DNA of 64,000 nucleotides from Bradyrhizobium sp. CCBAU 53340 (GCF_015291645.1 NZ_CP030055.1:6324001-6388000); one strand, 5' to 3'. Counted from the first letter of the stretch, positions 18,704 to 27,585 are shown. A program made the numbers and translations. The notes: generated by a model from the letters alone, not told the origin.

Positions 18704-19696
18704 TTGCCCTTGGAACCCTCACAACCCTCCGTCGTTAGCCTTCTCGAGAAGCGACTTGGCAGGCTTCATGCCAGGCAGAGGCTGGGAATCGAGGCCGACC
18801 ACGAGGCTCAAATATTCGGTCAAGGCCTCAATTTCTTCCATATCGAGAACTGGTATTCGGTGCATTCCCTCATTCGTGGCGTGTTCAAGCTTTCCGGCCT
18901 CTACTGGCGCGGGGTGAAGAATGCGGCTGACGTTCGGGTCAACGAGACCGATCTCGTGTTTGCCTCATTACCAAGGGCATTCGAGGGCTTCACTCTGCTG
19001 CACATCAGCGACTTGCATGTGGACATGAACAATGCCGCGATGCAGCGCCTGGCGGAGCTTCTTCCGTCGCTCGCGTACGACGCCTGCGTGCTCACGGGCG
19101 ATTTCCGCGGTGCCACGTTCGGTCCGTTCGATGCGGCCCTGGAGGGTATGGCGAAGATTTGTGCACTGCTGAGAGCGCCAACCTACGGCGTTCTTGGCAA
19201 TCATGATACGATCCGAATGGTTCCGGCACTGGAGGACCTGGGCATAAGGATGCTCTTGAACGAGTGCGTGCCGATCTCGCGAGGCGACGAGCAGATCTAT
19301 CTTGCCGGCATCGACGACGCTCATTTTTATCGGGTCGACAGCATTGAGAAGGCTGCCTCGGCCATTCCTCCCGACAGTTTCACAATCATGCTGTCGCACA
19401 CTCCGGAAATCTATCGTCACGCAGCCCATGCCGGCTTCGACCTGCTCTTGAGCGGTCATACGCATGGCGGGCAAATCTGCCTTCCGGGATCGGTGCCGAT
19501 CACGCTGGATTCGATGTTGCCCAGGCGGTTTGGGGCGGGACTTTGGAATTATCACCAGATGACCGGCTACACGTCGGTCGGGGTCGGCTCCTCCGTGGTG
19601 CCGATCCGGCTAAACTGTCCGCCTGAAATAACACTGCACCATCTTCATTCAGCTCACGCCGACATCAATAAGGGCGATCGCGAATATGCAGCCTGA
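18704..19696 (+). CDS. calcineurin-like metallophosphoesterase
   Basis: A binuclear-metal phosphoesterase of about 330 residues with the full motif set: ISDLHVD, TGDFRG, GNHDTIRM, LSHTPEIY and SGHTHGGQICLPG. The pattern matches the YkuE/LpxG-like group of membrane-associated phosphoesterases, although the N-terminal ~90 residues (FFHIENWYSVHSLIRGVFKL) are not clearly a membrane anchor. The start codon is a TTG at 18704, or at 18710 which has AAAGGGA at better spacing. Its 3' end overlaps the convergent CarS-like gene by 32 bp. The substrate is not predictable; lipid or nucleotide-diphosphate hydrolysis would fit the group. Confidence 0.82.
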   Translation: MPLEPSQPSVVSLLEKRLGRLHARQRLGIEADHEAQIFGQGLNFFHIENWYSVHSLIRGVFKLSGLYWRGVKNAADVRVNETDLVFASLPRAFEGFTLLHISDLHVDMNNAAMQRLAELLPSLAYDACVLTGDFRGATFGPFDAALEGMAKICALLRAPTYGVLGNHDTIRMVPALEDLGIRMLLNECVPISRGDEQIYLAGIDDAHFYRVDSIEKAASAIPPDSFTIMLSHTPEIYRHAAHAGFDLLLSGHTHGGQICLPGSVPITLDSMLPRRFGAGLWNYHQMTGYTSVGVGSSVVPIRLNCPPEITLHHLHSAHADINKGDREYAA

Positions 19697-20153
19697 ACAT
19701 TAGGCGGGAAAGGACAATTTCGCCCAGGAAGAATACGGCGACCACGACGACCACGTCGGTGGTCGATAGCGACAAACGTTTCCAACACATGAGCGCCGGT
19801 AGCAACGACTCCGGTACTTGATCGAGCCCCGTGGCCCTGCCGCTTGGCTTTATGCCAAGTCGACGTTTTGTGAAACTCGAAAGCAAGTCTCCGACCATCG
19901 CGCCTAGCCCGACTAGAAAGGCGGATGCGAAGTCCAGGCCAAGCAATGGGGACACGGCAGTGGTGACAACAATCGAAAGCAGCAAGCCTCGCAACGTCTT
20001 TGAGGCGCCGAACAGCGGGCGCCCGTCAATGAAACGATCCCCTCCGTCAAGAGCGCAGGCGAGGCGGCCTCCAAAGAGGCGCTTTGCAAGCACGGGCACA
20101 CCATTGGCAACGGCAAGCAAGGTCAGCAACTTGAAAACGGGGAGAATCTGCAT
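19665..20153 (-). CDS. CarS-like CDP-archaeol-synthase-family membrane protein
   Basis: A 162-residue protein with about four membrane helices and the DUF46/CarS signature: DRFIDGRPLFGASKTLRGLL, then GDLLSSFTKRRLGIKPSGRA. The archaeal relative CarS transfers CMP from CTP to an unsaturated archaetidic acid; the bacterial CdsA does the same for phosphatidate. Bacterial members have no well-known role. The start ATG 20153 is chosen because GGAAGG precedes it, while ATG 20177 lacks a site. It overlaps the convergent metallophosphoesterase gene tail-to-tail. A CTP-dependent lipid or prenol activation step is a family-based inference. Confidence 0.72.
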   Translation of the reverse strand: MQILPVFKLLTLLAVANGVPVLAKRLFGGRLACALDGGDRFIDGRPLFGASKTLRGLLLSIVVTTAVSPLLGLDFASAFLVGLGAMVGDLLSSFTKRRLGIKPSGRATGLDQVPESLLPALMCWKRLSLSTTDVVVVVAVFFLGEIVLSRLMFRLHIRDRPY

Positions 20154-20242
20154 CCCAATGCGTATCCTTCCATCCAAGGCGGGTATTCACCCGCTCTTGA
20201 GCAAGCACATGGGCCCACGTACCGGGTTGATCAGGTCGTGCC

Positions 20243-21229
20243 TTACCGCGGCCGGCTACGCTCGATGATCCCGGCGGCCCCTTTGCCCAAGAGGTCCAGT
20301 CCGACGCTACGGCCGAGCTCGCGCGGACGGTTGGCGGGGCCTGTGCGCGAGGCTTCGATGATGGTGTTGCCGGAGAGGTCGAGCACGGAGGCGGTGAGCG
20401 ACATCTGATCGCCCGCGATGGTCGAGAAACCCGCGACCGGCGAGTTGCAATGACCGTTCAGCACCCACAGCACCTCGCGCTCGGCGTCGGCAGAAGCGTG
20501 CGCGGCGGGATCGTCGATCGCTGACAGGATTTGTCGGGTCGGCCAGTCCAGCGCGGCGCATTCGACCGCGACGATGCCCTGCCCTGCTGCGGGCAGCATC
20601 TCCGCCGCGGTGAACTCATAGGCGATACGGTCGGCGAGACCGACGCGGTCGAGACCCGACCGCGCCATGATCAGCGCGTCGGCCGGCCCGACCGCGCCGC
20701 CGTCCGGCAGGCGCTGCTTTTCGCCATTGTCGAGCTTGCGCACGCGCGTGTCGGCGGCGCCGCGGAAGTGGATCACCTCGACCTCCGGAAACAGCCGCCG
20801 CGCATAGGCGGCACGGCGCACGGCGTTGGTGCCAATTTTAAAACCTTTGCCGCGGGACTGGCGCAGCGCTTCCAGCGTGACGCCCTCGCGCAGCACCAGC
20901 GCGTCGGTGGGCGGATCGCGCGACAGCGTGGCGCCGATGACGAGGCCGGGCGTGTCCTCATTGCCCGGCATGTCCTTCAGCGAATGCATCGCCGCCTGGA
21001 GTTCGCCGGCCAGCACCGCGGCGCGGATCTGCGCGACGAAGGCGCCGCCCTTGCCGCCATGGGGCAAGAGCTTGCTGGTCTGGTCGAGATCGCCCGTGGT
21101 GTCGAACTTGACGATCTCGACGTCGAGACCCGGCACGGCTGATGTCAGGCGGCGCGCGATCTCTTCCGTCTGGGCCAGCGCCATCGCGCTCTTGCGGGTG
21201 CCGATCTTCAGTCGCGTAGCCAAGTCCAA
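20243..21229 (-). CDS. hemC: hydroxymethylbilane synthase (porphobilinogen deaminase)
   Basis: A 328-residue HemC, which joins four porphobilinogens into hydroxymethylbilane. IGTRKSAMALAQTEEIARRL is at the N-terminus, and the dipyrromethane-cofactor Cys is C261 in LNGHCNSPVAGF, the Bradyrhizobium-type version of the motif. GQGIVAVECA and AMHSLKDMP are also typical. It lies 6 bp downstream of the GMC oxidoreductase gene on the same strand, so it may be co-transcribed from that side in addition to any promoter of its own. Confidence 0.95.
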   Translation of the reverse strand: MDLATRLKIGTRKSAMALAQTEEIARRLTSAVPGLDVEIVKFDTTGDLDQTSKLLPHGGKGGAFVAQIRAAVLAGELQAAMHSLKDMPGNEDTPGLVIGATLSRDPPTDALVLREGVTLEALRQSRGKGFKIGTNAVRRAAYARRLFPEVEVIHFRGAADTRVRKLDNGEKQRLPDGGAVGPADALIMARSGLDRVGLADRIAYEFTAAEMLPAAGQGIVAVECAALDWPTRQILSAIDDPAAHASADAEREVLWVLNGHCNSPVAGFSTIAGDQMSLTASVLDLSGNTIIEASRTGPANRPRELGRSVGLDLLGKGAAGIIERSRPR

Positions 21230-21235
21230 GTGCTC

Positions 21236-22861
21236 CTATTTCGCGTCCTGCAATATCATATCGGAGGCCTTCTCCGCGATCATGATGATCGGCGCGTTGG
21301 TGTTCCCCGAGACGAGGTCCGGCATGATCGAGCCGTCGACGACGCGAAGGCCCTCGAGCCCCCTCACCTTCAGCCGCTGGTCGACCACCGCGAGCGCGTC
21401 ATTGCCCATACGACAGGTCGAGGTCGGATGGTAGATGGTGCTGCCACGGTCGCGGCAATAATCCAATATCTCGGCGTCCGTGGATACCTTCGCGCCGGGA
21501 TCGTATTCGCTGACCACGAACGGCTTCAGCGCCGGCGCATTCAGGATCTTGCGCAGGATCTTGATGCCTTCGACGTTGGTGGTGCGGTCGGTCTCGGTCG
21601 ACATGTAGTTGATGCGGATCTCCGGGGGCACTGACGGGTCCGCGCTCCGGATGCGCAAGGAGCCGCGGCTCTCGGGCCGGAGCTGGCACACCGAGGCGGT
21701 GAAGCCGGAGAAATCATGCAGCCGCTCGCCCATCTTGTCGGTCGAGAACGGCAGGAAATGCACCTGGATGTCGGGCGAAGCCAGCCGCGGACTGGTCTTG
21801 AAGAACGCTCCGGCCGTGCCGGCCGCGATCGTCAGCCAGCCTTTCCGGAACAGCGCATAGCGCGCGCCGGCCAGCGTGCGGCGGAGCGGATGGTTGACGG
21901 TGTCGTTGAGCGTGATCTTCTGCGAGCAACGCATCACGATGCGGACCTGCATGTGGTCCTGCAGGTCGTGGCCGACGCCGGCTGCGTCGAGCACCACCTC
22001 GATGCCGTGCTGGCGCAGGAGATCGGCTGGGCCTACGCCGGAGAGCTGCAGCAGCTGCGGCGAGTTGTAGGCGCCACTCGACAGCACGACCTCTTTCCGC
22101 GCCCGCGCGCGGCGCACTTGCGCACCTTGCCGGTACGCGACGCCGACGGCGCGGCGGCCCTCGAACAGCACGCGCTGGCCGAGTGCTTCGGTCTCGACCT
22201 TGAGATTGCCCCGCGCCTTCGCCGGGCCGAGATAGGCCACCGCCGTCGAGGCGCGGCGGCCGTTGCGCGTCGTGGTCTGGAACAGGCCGACACCTTCCTG
22301 CGTGGCGCCGTTGAAGTCGGGGTTATAGGGCAGACCGGTCTCGACCGCGGCATCGATGAAGGCCTTCGACAGCGGATCGGTCACGACCATGTTGGACACC
22401 GGCAACGGGCCACCCGCGCCGTGATAGGGATCGGCCCCACGCGACTGGTTCTCGGCCTTCTTGAAATAGGGCAACACGTCGTCATAGCCCCAGCCGGTGT
22501 TGCCGAGCTGGCGCCAGCGGTCGTAGTCCTCATGCTGGCCGCGCACGTAGAGCAGGCCGTTGATCGAGCTCGATCCGCCCAGCGTCTTGCCGCGCGGCTG
22601 GAACACTTGCCGGCCCTTGAGCTCGGGCTCGGGCTCGGTCTGGTACATCCAGTTGACGGACTTCTCCTTGAACAGCTTGCCGTAGCCGAGCGGCACGTGG
22701 ATCCAGATGTTGGAATCCTTCGGTCCCGCCTCGAGCAGCAGCACGCTGTGCTTGCCGCCCGCCGACAGCCTGTTGGCGAGCACGCAGCCGGCGGAGCCGG
22801 CGCCGACGATGATGTAGTCGAACTCGGGATCAGACGGGGCGAGAGAGGGAGTTGCGTTCAT
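21236..22861 (-). CDS. GMC-family FAD-dependent oxidoreductase (choline/alcohol dehydrogenase-like)
   Basis: A 541-residue glucose-methanol-choline oxidoreductase. The FAD dinucleotide motif is DYIIVGAGSAGCVLANRLS near the N-terminus; the GMC signatures GGSSSINGLLYVRG and SSGAYNSPQLLQLSGVGP follow, and the catalytic His region is YHPTSTCRMG with DGSIMPDLVSGNTNAP near the end. The start ATG 22861 (MNATPSLAPSDPEFDY) is chosen over 22963. Sequence resembles BetA/AlkJ-type dehydrogenases; the alcohol substrate is unknown. It lies between an upstream tetR gene and downstream hemC on the same strand, so it is probably controlled by that repressor. Confidence 0.87.
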   Translation of the reverse strand: MNATPSLAPSDPEFDYIIVGAGSAGCVLANRLSAGGKHSVLLLEAGPKDSNIWIHVPLGYGKLFKEKSVNWMYQTEPEPELKGRQVFQPRGKTLGGSSSINGLLYVRGQHEDYDRWRQLGNTGWGYDDVLPYFKKAENQSRGADPYHGAGGPLPVSNMVVTDPLSKAFIDAAVETGLPYNPDFNGATQEGVGLFQTTTRNGRRASTAVAYLGPAKARGNLKVETEALGQRVLFEGRRAVGVAYRQGAQVRRARARKEVVLSSGAYNSPQLLQLSGVGPADLLRQHGIEVVLDAAGVGHDLQDHMQVRIVMRCSQKITLNDTVNHPLRRTLAGARYALFRKGWLTIAAGTAGAFFKTSPRLASPDIQVHFLPFSTDKMGERLHDFSGFTASVCQLRPESRGSLRIRSADPSVPPEIRINYMSTETDRTTNVEGIKILRKILNAPALKPFVVSEYDPGAKVSTDAEILDYCRDRGSTIYHPTSTCRMGNDALAVVDQRLKVRGLEGLRVVDGSIMPDLVSGNTNAPIIMIAEKASDMILQDAK

Positions 22862-22913
22862 GCGCTGTTTCTTCTTGTTGGCGTGGGCGTTTCCGTTTTC
22901 GTCACTAGCACAA

Positions 22914-23504
22914 TCATTCCCGCAGACGCAGCGCCTCGACCAGCGACTTGAACGCACGGGCATATTCCGCGCCCGCCCTTGCGATATCGGCGCGTCCGGC
23001 GCAGGCGACCGCGGCCTCCGTCACCGCACCGAGCAGCAGCCGCGCCAGCGGCTCGACCGGCTGCCTGGCGATCAGGCCGGCGTCCATGGCGGCGGCAACG
23101 GCGCGCGGCATCTTGCCGCCAAAGTGTTTGGCGTCGATCTCGCGCCAGCGCTCCCAGCCGAGCACGGCCGGCCCGTCGCGCAAAATGATCTGGCCGGTCG
23201 GCCCCCGGGCGGTCGCGGCGAAGTAATGCTGCGTGCCGGCGACCATCGCGGCCAGCACATCCTTCTCGGTGCGCGCCGCGCTGTCGATCTCGGCGACGAG
23301 ATCGCGGGAGACCTGGTCGAACACGGCTTCGAACACCGCCTCCTTGGTCTTGAAGTGATGATAGACCGCGCCCTTGGCAACGCAGGCGGCCTCCGCGATC
23401 TCGTCCATGGTGGTGGCAGCAAAGCCTTGCGTCCCGAACAGCCGCCGCGCCGCCGTCAGGATCGCCTCCGATGTCGCCGCCCGCCGCTCCGCCTGTTTCG
23501 CCAT
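22914..23504 (-). CDS. TetR-family transcriptional regulator
   Basis: A 196-residue TetR/AcrR regulator. The helix-turn-helix is AILTAARRLFGTQGFAATTM then DEIAEAACVAKGAVYHHFKT, ideal for the family; the C-terminal ligand domain is unclassified. It is divergent from a SnoaL-like gene, and a near-perfect 18-bp palindrome over the putative -10 of that gene is its likely operator. The GMC oxidoreductase gene follows 52 bp downstream on the same strand. Autoregulation and control of both neighbours is inferred. Confidence 0.9.
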   Translation of the reverse strand: MAKQAERRAATSEAILTAARRLFGTQGFAATTMDEIAEAACVAKGAVYHHFKTKEAVFEAVFDQVSRDLVAEIDSAARTEKDVLAAMVAGTQHYFAATARGPTGQIILRDGPAVLGWERWREIDAKHFGGKMPRAVAAAMDAGLIARQPVEPLARLLLGAVTEAAVACAGRADIARAGAEYARAFKSLVEALRLRE

Positions 23505-23541
23505 GGATTTGGTCTAATCGAATTCGCTTCGGGCGGCCAGT

Positions 23542-23576
23542 TGACTTTTCGACTGGCGGTCGGTATTTACCGACCA
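23542..23576 (+). promoter_or_regulatory. promoter with overlapping TetR operator
   Basis: TTGACT (23542-23547), a 17-nt spacer and TATTTA (23565-23570) make a sigma-70-type promoter for the SnoaL-like gene. The palindrome GGTCGGTATTTACCGACC (23559-23576; 8-bp arms, 2-nt centre) covers the -10. A further half-site (AGTCGG) follows. It fits repression by the divergent TetR protein. Confidence 0.7.
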
Positions 23577-23604
23577 ACAGTCGGTTTTATCGAGAGGTGC
23601 CGCC

Positions 23605-23970
23605 ATGCCGAGCCGTGACGTCGTTGAAGCCTTTGCAAGGCGGCTGGAGAACGGGGAGTTCGTCGAAGCGATCGAGCAGTACTACACGCCCGATGCCGCG
23701 ACCTATGAGAACAACGCCGCGCCAACGGTCGGCCGCGACAAGCTCGTCGCCAAGGAGCGGGGCGTGCTGGCGGCTTCCAAAGAGGTCAAGGCCGTGCGCG
23801 TCGGGCCAAGCCTGATCGAAGGCGACAATGTCGCGAGCCGCTGGATCTTCAGCTTCACCAACGCCGAAGGCGTTACGCGCACGCTGGAGGAAATCGCCTG
23901 GCAAACCTGGCGCGGCGACAAGCTGGTCGAGGAGCGGTTCTTCTACGACCCGAAGCAGCTTGGGCGGTGA
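23605..23970 (+). CDS. SnoaL-like / NTF2-fold protein
   Basis: A 121-residue protein with the NTF2-like layout: an N-terminal helix (SRDVVEAFARRLENGEFVEA), the IEQYYTPDAATYEN motif, and C-terminal strands (GDNVASRWIFSFTNAEG; WRGDKLVEERFFYDP). Members are small hydrolases, isomerases or ligand binders, so the reaction is unknown. GAGAGG lies about 6 nt before the ATG. It is transcribed from the promoter overlapped by the TetR operator and divergent from tetR-GMC, suggesting a shared catabolic or detoxification response. Confidence 0.8.
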   Translation: MPSRDVVEAFARRLENGEFVEAIEQYYTPDAATYENNAAPTVGRDKLVAKERGVLAASKEVKAVRVGPSLIEGDNVASRWIFSFTNAEGVTRTLEEIAWQTWRGDKLVEERFFYDPKQLGR

Positions 23971-23992
23971 TGACCTCTCCCCGAACACAGGT

Positions 23993-24096
23993 GTCATCGC
24001 CCGGCTTGACCGGGCGATCCAGTACGCCGAGACGTTCGTGATCGAACCGAGACGCCGCGGCGTACTGGATGCCCCGGTCAAGCCGGGGCATGACAG
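23993..24096. repeat. palindromic intergenic repeat, GTCATCGCCCGGCTTGACC type
   Basis: An imperfect long inverted repeat: GTCATCGCCCGGCTTGACC, then GGGCGATCCAGTACGCCG on the left, matched by CGGCGTACTGGATGCCCC then GGTCAAGCCGGGGCATGAC on the right. Inner GC stems are also present on each side. A related element sits at 29530. It fills much of the 329-bp gap before the GGDEF-EAL gene; no gene is seen in the rest. Confidence 0.8.
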
Positions 24097-24299
24097 CGGC
24101 GTTTCGCGGCGCCATTACGTCGCAGCCTCAACCTGAGACTCCGCATTTATATCGATTTGTTATCGATACCAGCAATTGAACACGCAGAAGTGGTCACAGG
24201 ACCCGCCGCAAGCGGCGATAATTCATAGTTCGTCAAAGGTTTGCGGCGAATTTTCCCGAGCGAGCCGGACAAACGGCCCATGCTGCTGCAGGCCCTGGA

Positions 24300-26261
24300 A
24301 TGCGGACTCAACTGACCAACTATGTCGCGCGGCTGTTCGCCGGCGATCTGTCAGCCTTTGGCGGTCCCGCAACCGACGAAACCGTCGCTGGCCATATCCG
24401 GGCCGAACAGATGTCGCTGCTGCTCGGCTATTCGGTCGGCATCATGCTGGCCAATGCCTGCAATGCCACCGTGCTCGCGATTGCGCTGTGGCAATCGCCG
24501 AACCGAACCTTCGCATTGATCTGGGCGGTCATCGTGGCCGGCGCCGCGATCGCGTTCGGCCTGCAATCCCATGCTTCGCGCCGGATCACGAAACCGCAAT
24601 TCGTCTCCCGCCGCGCCATCCATCGGCTGGTGCGCAACGCCTTCGTTCTCGGCGTCGCCTGGGGCATCGTCCCCGTCGCCTTCTTCGCAGAGGCGTCCAC
24701 CGGCGGCCAGCTCGTCATCACCTGCCTGTGCTCGGGCATGCTGGCCGGCGGCGCGCTGGCCTTTGCCACCATCCCGATCGCGGCCATCGCGTTCACGGCT
24801 CCGATCTTCGTTGGCATCGCCATCTGTCTCAGCCGAAACGACGATGTCGCCTTCCTGCTGATCGCCTTTCTCGTCGTGGTCTATGGCAGCGTGCTGCTGC
24901 GCGGCGTGTTCGTCAATTCGTTCGCTTTCGCGCGGCGGGTGATGCGCCAGATCGAGGCCGAGCGCACGGTGCGGCGGGACGCGCTGACGCAATTGCCCAA
25001 CCGCGTCGCCTTCAACGAGACGCTCGATGCCGCCTTGAAACGCCTTGCGCTATCGGGCGAGGAATTCGCCGTGCTGCTGCTCGACCTCGATCGCTTCAAG
25101 GAGGTCAACGACCGCTTCGGCCATCCCGCCGGCGACGAATTTCTGGTCCAGGTCGCAAGCCGCCTGCAGCGCTGCACCCGCGCGGCCGAGCACGTCGCGC
25201 GCATCGGTGGCGACGAGTTCGCGCTGGTCATGGCCAATCTGACGCGGCCCGAAGATGCGCTCGAGATCGCCGAGCGTTTCGTCGCTGCCTTCAACGAGCC
25301 GCTCCTGATCGAGGGCTGCGAGATCTCCGGTGCGACCAGCGTCGGCATCGTGCTGGCACCGCGCGACGGCAACACGCAACTCGACATCATGAAGAATGCG
25401 GATGCCGCGCTGTATCGGGCCAAGAAGGCCGGACCGGGCACGATCTGCTTCTTCGAGGAGACCGACGACAAGGCCTCGCGCGACCGCAAGGCGCTGCAGG
25501 CGGACCTCGCAGGCGCCGTCGCGCGCAACGAGCTGTTCCTGGTATTCCAGCCGTTCCTTGATCTCGGCGCAAACCGCATCACCGGCTTCGAAGCACTGCT
25601 GCGCTGGCAGCATCCCTCGCGCGGCCTGGTGCCGCCGAGCGAGTTCATCTCCATCGCGGAGGAAACCGGGCTGATCCACGAGATCGGCGAATGGGTGATC
25701 CGGCGCGCCTGCGCGACGCTGGCCGACTGGCCGGACGACATCCGCGTCGCCGTGAATTTCTCGGCGGCGCAGTTTCACAACGCGAGCATTCTCCAGACCA
25801 TCGTGCAGGCGCTGGCCGATGCCAAGGTCGCTCCGCGCAGGCTCGAGATCGAGATCACCGAATCGATGCTGCTGTCGAAATACGGTTCGGCCGTATCGAT
25901 CCTGAACGCGCTGCTGGAGCTCGGCACGACGGTGGCGCTGGACGATTTCGGCACCGGCTTCTCGTCGCTCACTTACCTGCGCAAGCTGCCTTTCAGCCGC
26001 ATCAAGATCGACCAGTCGTTCATCCGCGACATGCTGGTGCAGCCGGACTGCGCGGCGATCGTGAAGTCGATCATTTCGCTGGCACGGGACCTCAACATCG
26101 ACGTCGTCGCCGAAGGCGTCGAGACCGCCGACCAGCTCGACTATCTCAGGCAGATCAATTGCGATGAGGTGCAGGGTTATCTGATCGGCCGGCCGGTGTC
26201 GGCAGATGGCGTGGAGGCGCTGCTCAAATCGAAAAAGCTGCGGGCGGTTTTCGCGGCGTAG
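24300..26261 (+). CDS. membrane GGDEF-EAL protein (cyclic di-GMP turnover)
   Basis: A 653-residue protein with an N-terminal membrane region of about six helices (about 40-215; LLLGYSVGIMLANACNATVL, LLIAFLVVVYGSVLLRGVFV), then GGDEF (motif GGDEF at 303-307) and EAL (motif EALLRW at 431-436). The EAL catalytic set looks intact (ITESMLL, DDFGTGFSSLTYLR, KIDQSF, EGVET), so phosphodiesterase activity is likely. The GGDEF site is intact, but the inhibitory site reads RAAE and so lacks the Asp of RxxD. It may be bifunctional or have a GTP-sensing GGDEF. It stands alone between intergenic repeats and a small membrane protein gene. Confidence 0.9.
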   Translation: MRTQLTNYVARLFAGDLSAFGGPATDETVAGHIRAEQMSLLLGYSVGIMLANACNATVLAIALWQSPNRTFALIWAVIVAGAAIAFGLQSHASRRITKPQFVSRRAIHRLVRNAFVLGVAWGIVPVAFFAEASTGGQLVITCLCSGMLAGGALAFATIPIAAIAFTAPIFVGIAICLSRNDDVAFLLIAFLVVVYGSVLLRGVFVNSFAFARRVMRQIEAERTVRRDALTQLPNRVAFNETLDAALKRLALSGEEFAVLLLDLDRFKEVNDRFGHPAGDEFLVQVASRLQRCTRAAEHVARIGGDEFALVMANLTRPEDALEIAERFVAAFNEPLLIEGCEISGATSVGIVLAPRDGNTQLDIMKNADAALYRAKKAGPGTICFFEETDDKASRDRKALQADLAGAVARNELFLVFQPFLDLGANRITGFEALLRWQHPSRGLVPPSEFISIAEETGLIHEIGEWVIRRACATLADWPDDIRVAVNFSAAQFHNASILQTIVQALADAKVAPRRLEIEITESMLLSKYGSAVSILNALLELGTTVALDDFGTGFSSLTYLRKLPFSRIKIDQSFIRDMLVQPDCAAIVKSIISLARDLNIDVVAEGVETADQLDYLRQINCDEVQGYLIGRPVSADGVEALLKSKKLRAVFAA

Positions 26262-26331
26262 CAAGTGACCCGTTACGGGCCTTCACGGAGTCTGCTAAAC
26301 TCCTCGGGGCCGCGCATGATGGAGGCATCAT

Positions 26332-26577
26332 ATGCAACGTCAGGCCCAATACTGGTTTCCTGCAAAGCGCTACGGTTGGGGTTGGGGCTTGCCAATCACC
26401 TGGCAGGGCTGGGCGATCCTGGTCGCCTTCATACTTCTGATCGCCATCGGCGCGGCCATGATCCTCAAGCACTCATTGGCGGAGTTTATTGCCTATGTTG
26501 CCGTGCTGACCGCTCTCTTCGCCGGAGTTTGCTGGTGGAAGGGCGAGCCACCGCGATGGCGGTGGGGCGATGAATAG
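26332..26577 (+). CDS. small two-helix membrane protein
   Basis: An 81-residue protein with two hydrophobic segments (WAILVAFILLIAIGAAMIL and AEFIAYVAVLTALFAGVCWW) and Trp-rich ends (YGWGWGLPITWQGW; WWKGEPPRWRWGDE). GGAGG lies about 8 nt before the ATG. It is unrecognised beyond being a likely conserved inner-membrane protein; function is unknown. It ends 18 bp before the convergent vanB gene. Confidence 0.75.
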   Translation: MQRQAQYWFPAKRYGWGWGLPITWQGWAILVAFILLIAIGAAMILKHSLAEFIAYVAVLTALFAGVCWWKGEPPRWRWGDE

Positions 26578-26594
26578 CGTACGCCTCCGCTCCC

Positions 26595-27575
26595 TCAAAC
26601 CGCATCCGCCCGCAGCAGCGTGTCCACCGTGATCGTGCCCCGCGCGCGGGAGACGCAGGCACAGATCTTTGCATTGCTCTGCTTCTGGTGGTCGCTGAAG
26701 AAGACGTCGCGATGGTCGATCTCGCCGTCGACGGCGACGACGTCGATGGCGCAGAGGCCGCATTCGCCGCGCTTGCAGTCGGATATCACCTCAAAGCCAG
26801 CGGCGTTGAGCACGTCGAGCATGGAGCGCTCGCGCGGGATCTCGAGCTCGACGTCGGAGTCCTTCAGGCGCACGCGAAAGGTTTCGGTCGGCAGCGTGCC
26901 GCTGGAGCCGAAGGTCTCGTAGCGGAGATCGGCGAGCGGATGACCGGCGCCGATCCAGGCGTGGCGGGCGGCATCGAGCATGCGCATCGGGCCGCAGAAC
27001 AGCGTCAGCGCGCCTTTCGGCAGCGATGCGAACAGGGCATCGAGATCGAGACGCTTGCCTTCATCGCTGGCATGGACGACCAGCCGGTCGCCGAGCATAT
27101 CAGCGAGATCGTCGAGATAGGCGGCATCAGCGCGGCTACGCACGGCGTAATGCAGCATCACATCCGCACCACGGCGCGCGAGAGCCTGCGCGGCGCCGAG
27201 GATCGGAGTGATGCCGATGCCGCCGGCGATCAGGCAATAGTTTTCACGCTCCCAGTCCACCGCGACGAGCGAAGCCGGCCGGGTAATGTCGAGGCGCGCG
27301 TCCGGCGCAAGCTGCCACATGTAGCGCGAGCCACCGCGGGAATCGTCGGCGCGACGCACGGCGATCCTGAAGCCGTGCGGCGAGGCTTCGCCGACCAGCG
27401 AATAGGACCGCGTCTCCGGCAGGCCGTCGATGGTGACGCTGACATTGATGTGGCTGCCAACCGGATAGGCGGCACCATCGAACTGGTCGGGCCGGATCAG
27501 GAATTCGCGGATGCCGGGCGAAAGATCGCGGGTCGACACCAGCGTTGCGGGAATCCAGGTTTCGATGAAGCGCAT
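26595..27575 (-). CDS. vanB: Rieske oxygenase reductase component, VanB-like
   Basis: A 326-residue PDR/VanB-family reductase that moves electrons from NADH to a Rieske oxygenase. Domains in order are a flavin-binding barrel (RSYSLVGEASPHGFRIAVRR at about 56-75), an NAD domain (LIAGGIGITPILGAAQAL; LFCGPMRMLDA) and a C-terminal [2Fe-2S] ferredoxin domain (CKRGECGLCAIDVVAVDG...CACVSRARG). It is the third gene of the vanA-vanR-vanB operon, 10 bp after the regulator gene. The partner is the VanA-like protein upstream. Confidence 0.87.
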   Translation of the reverse strand: MRFIETWIPATLVSTRDLSPGIREFLIRPDQFDGAAYPVGSHINVSVTIDGLPETRSYSLVGEASPHGFRIAVRRADDSRGGSRYMWQLAPDARLDITRPASLVAVDWERENYCLIAGGIGITPILGAAQALARRGADVMLHYAVRSRADAAYLDDLADMLGDRLVVHASDEGKRLDLDALFASLPKGALTLFCGPMRMLDAARHAWIGAGHPLADLRYETFGSSGTLPTETFRVRLKDSDVELEIPRERSMLDVLNAAGFEVISDCKRGECGLCAIDVVAVDGEIDHRDVFFSDHQKQSNAKICACVSRARGTITVDTLLRADAV

Positions 27576-27585
27576 GGCGTTGCCC

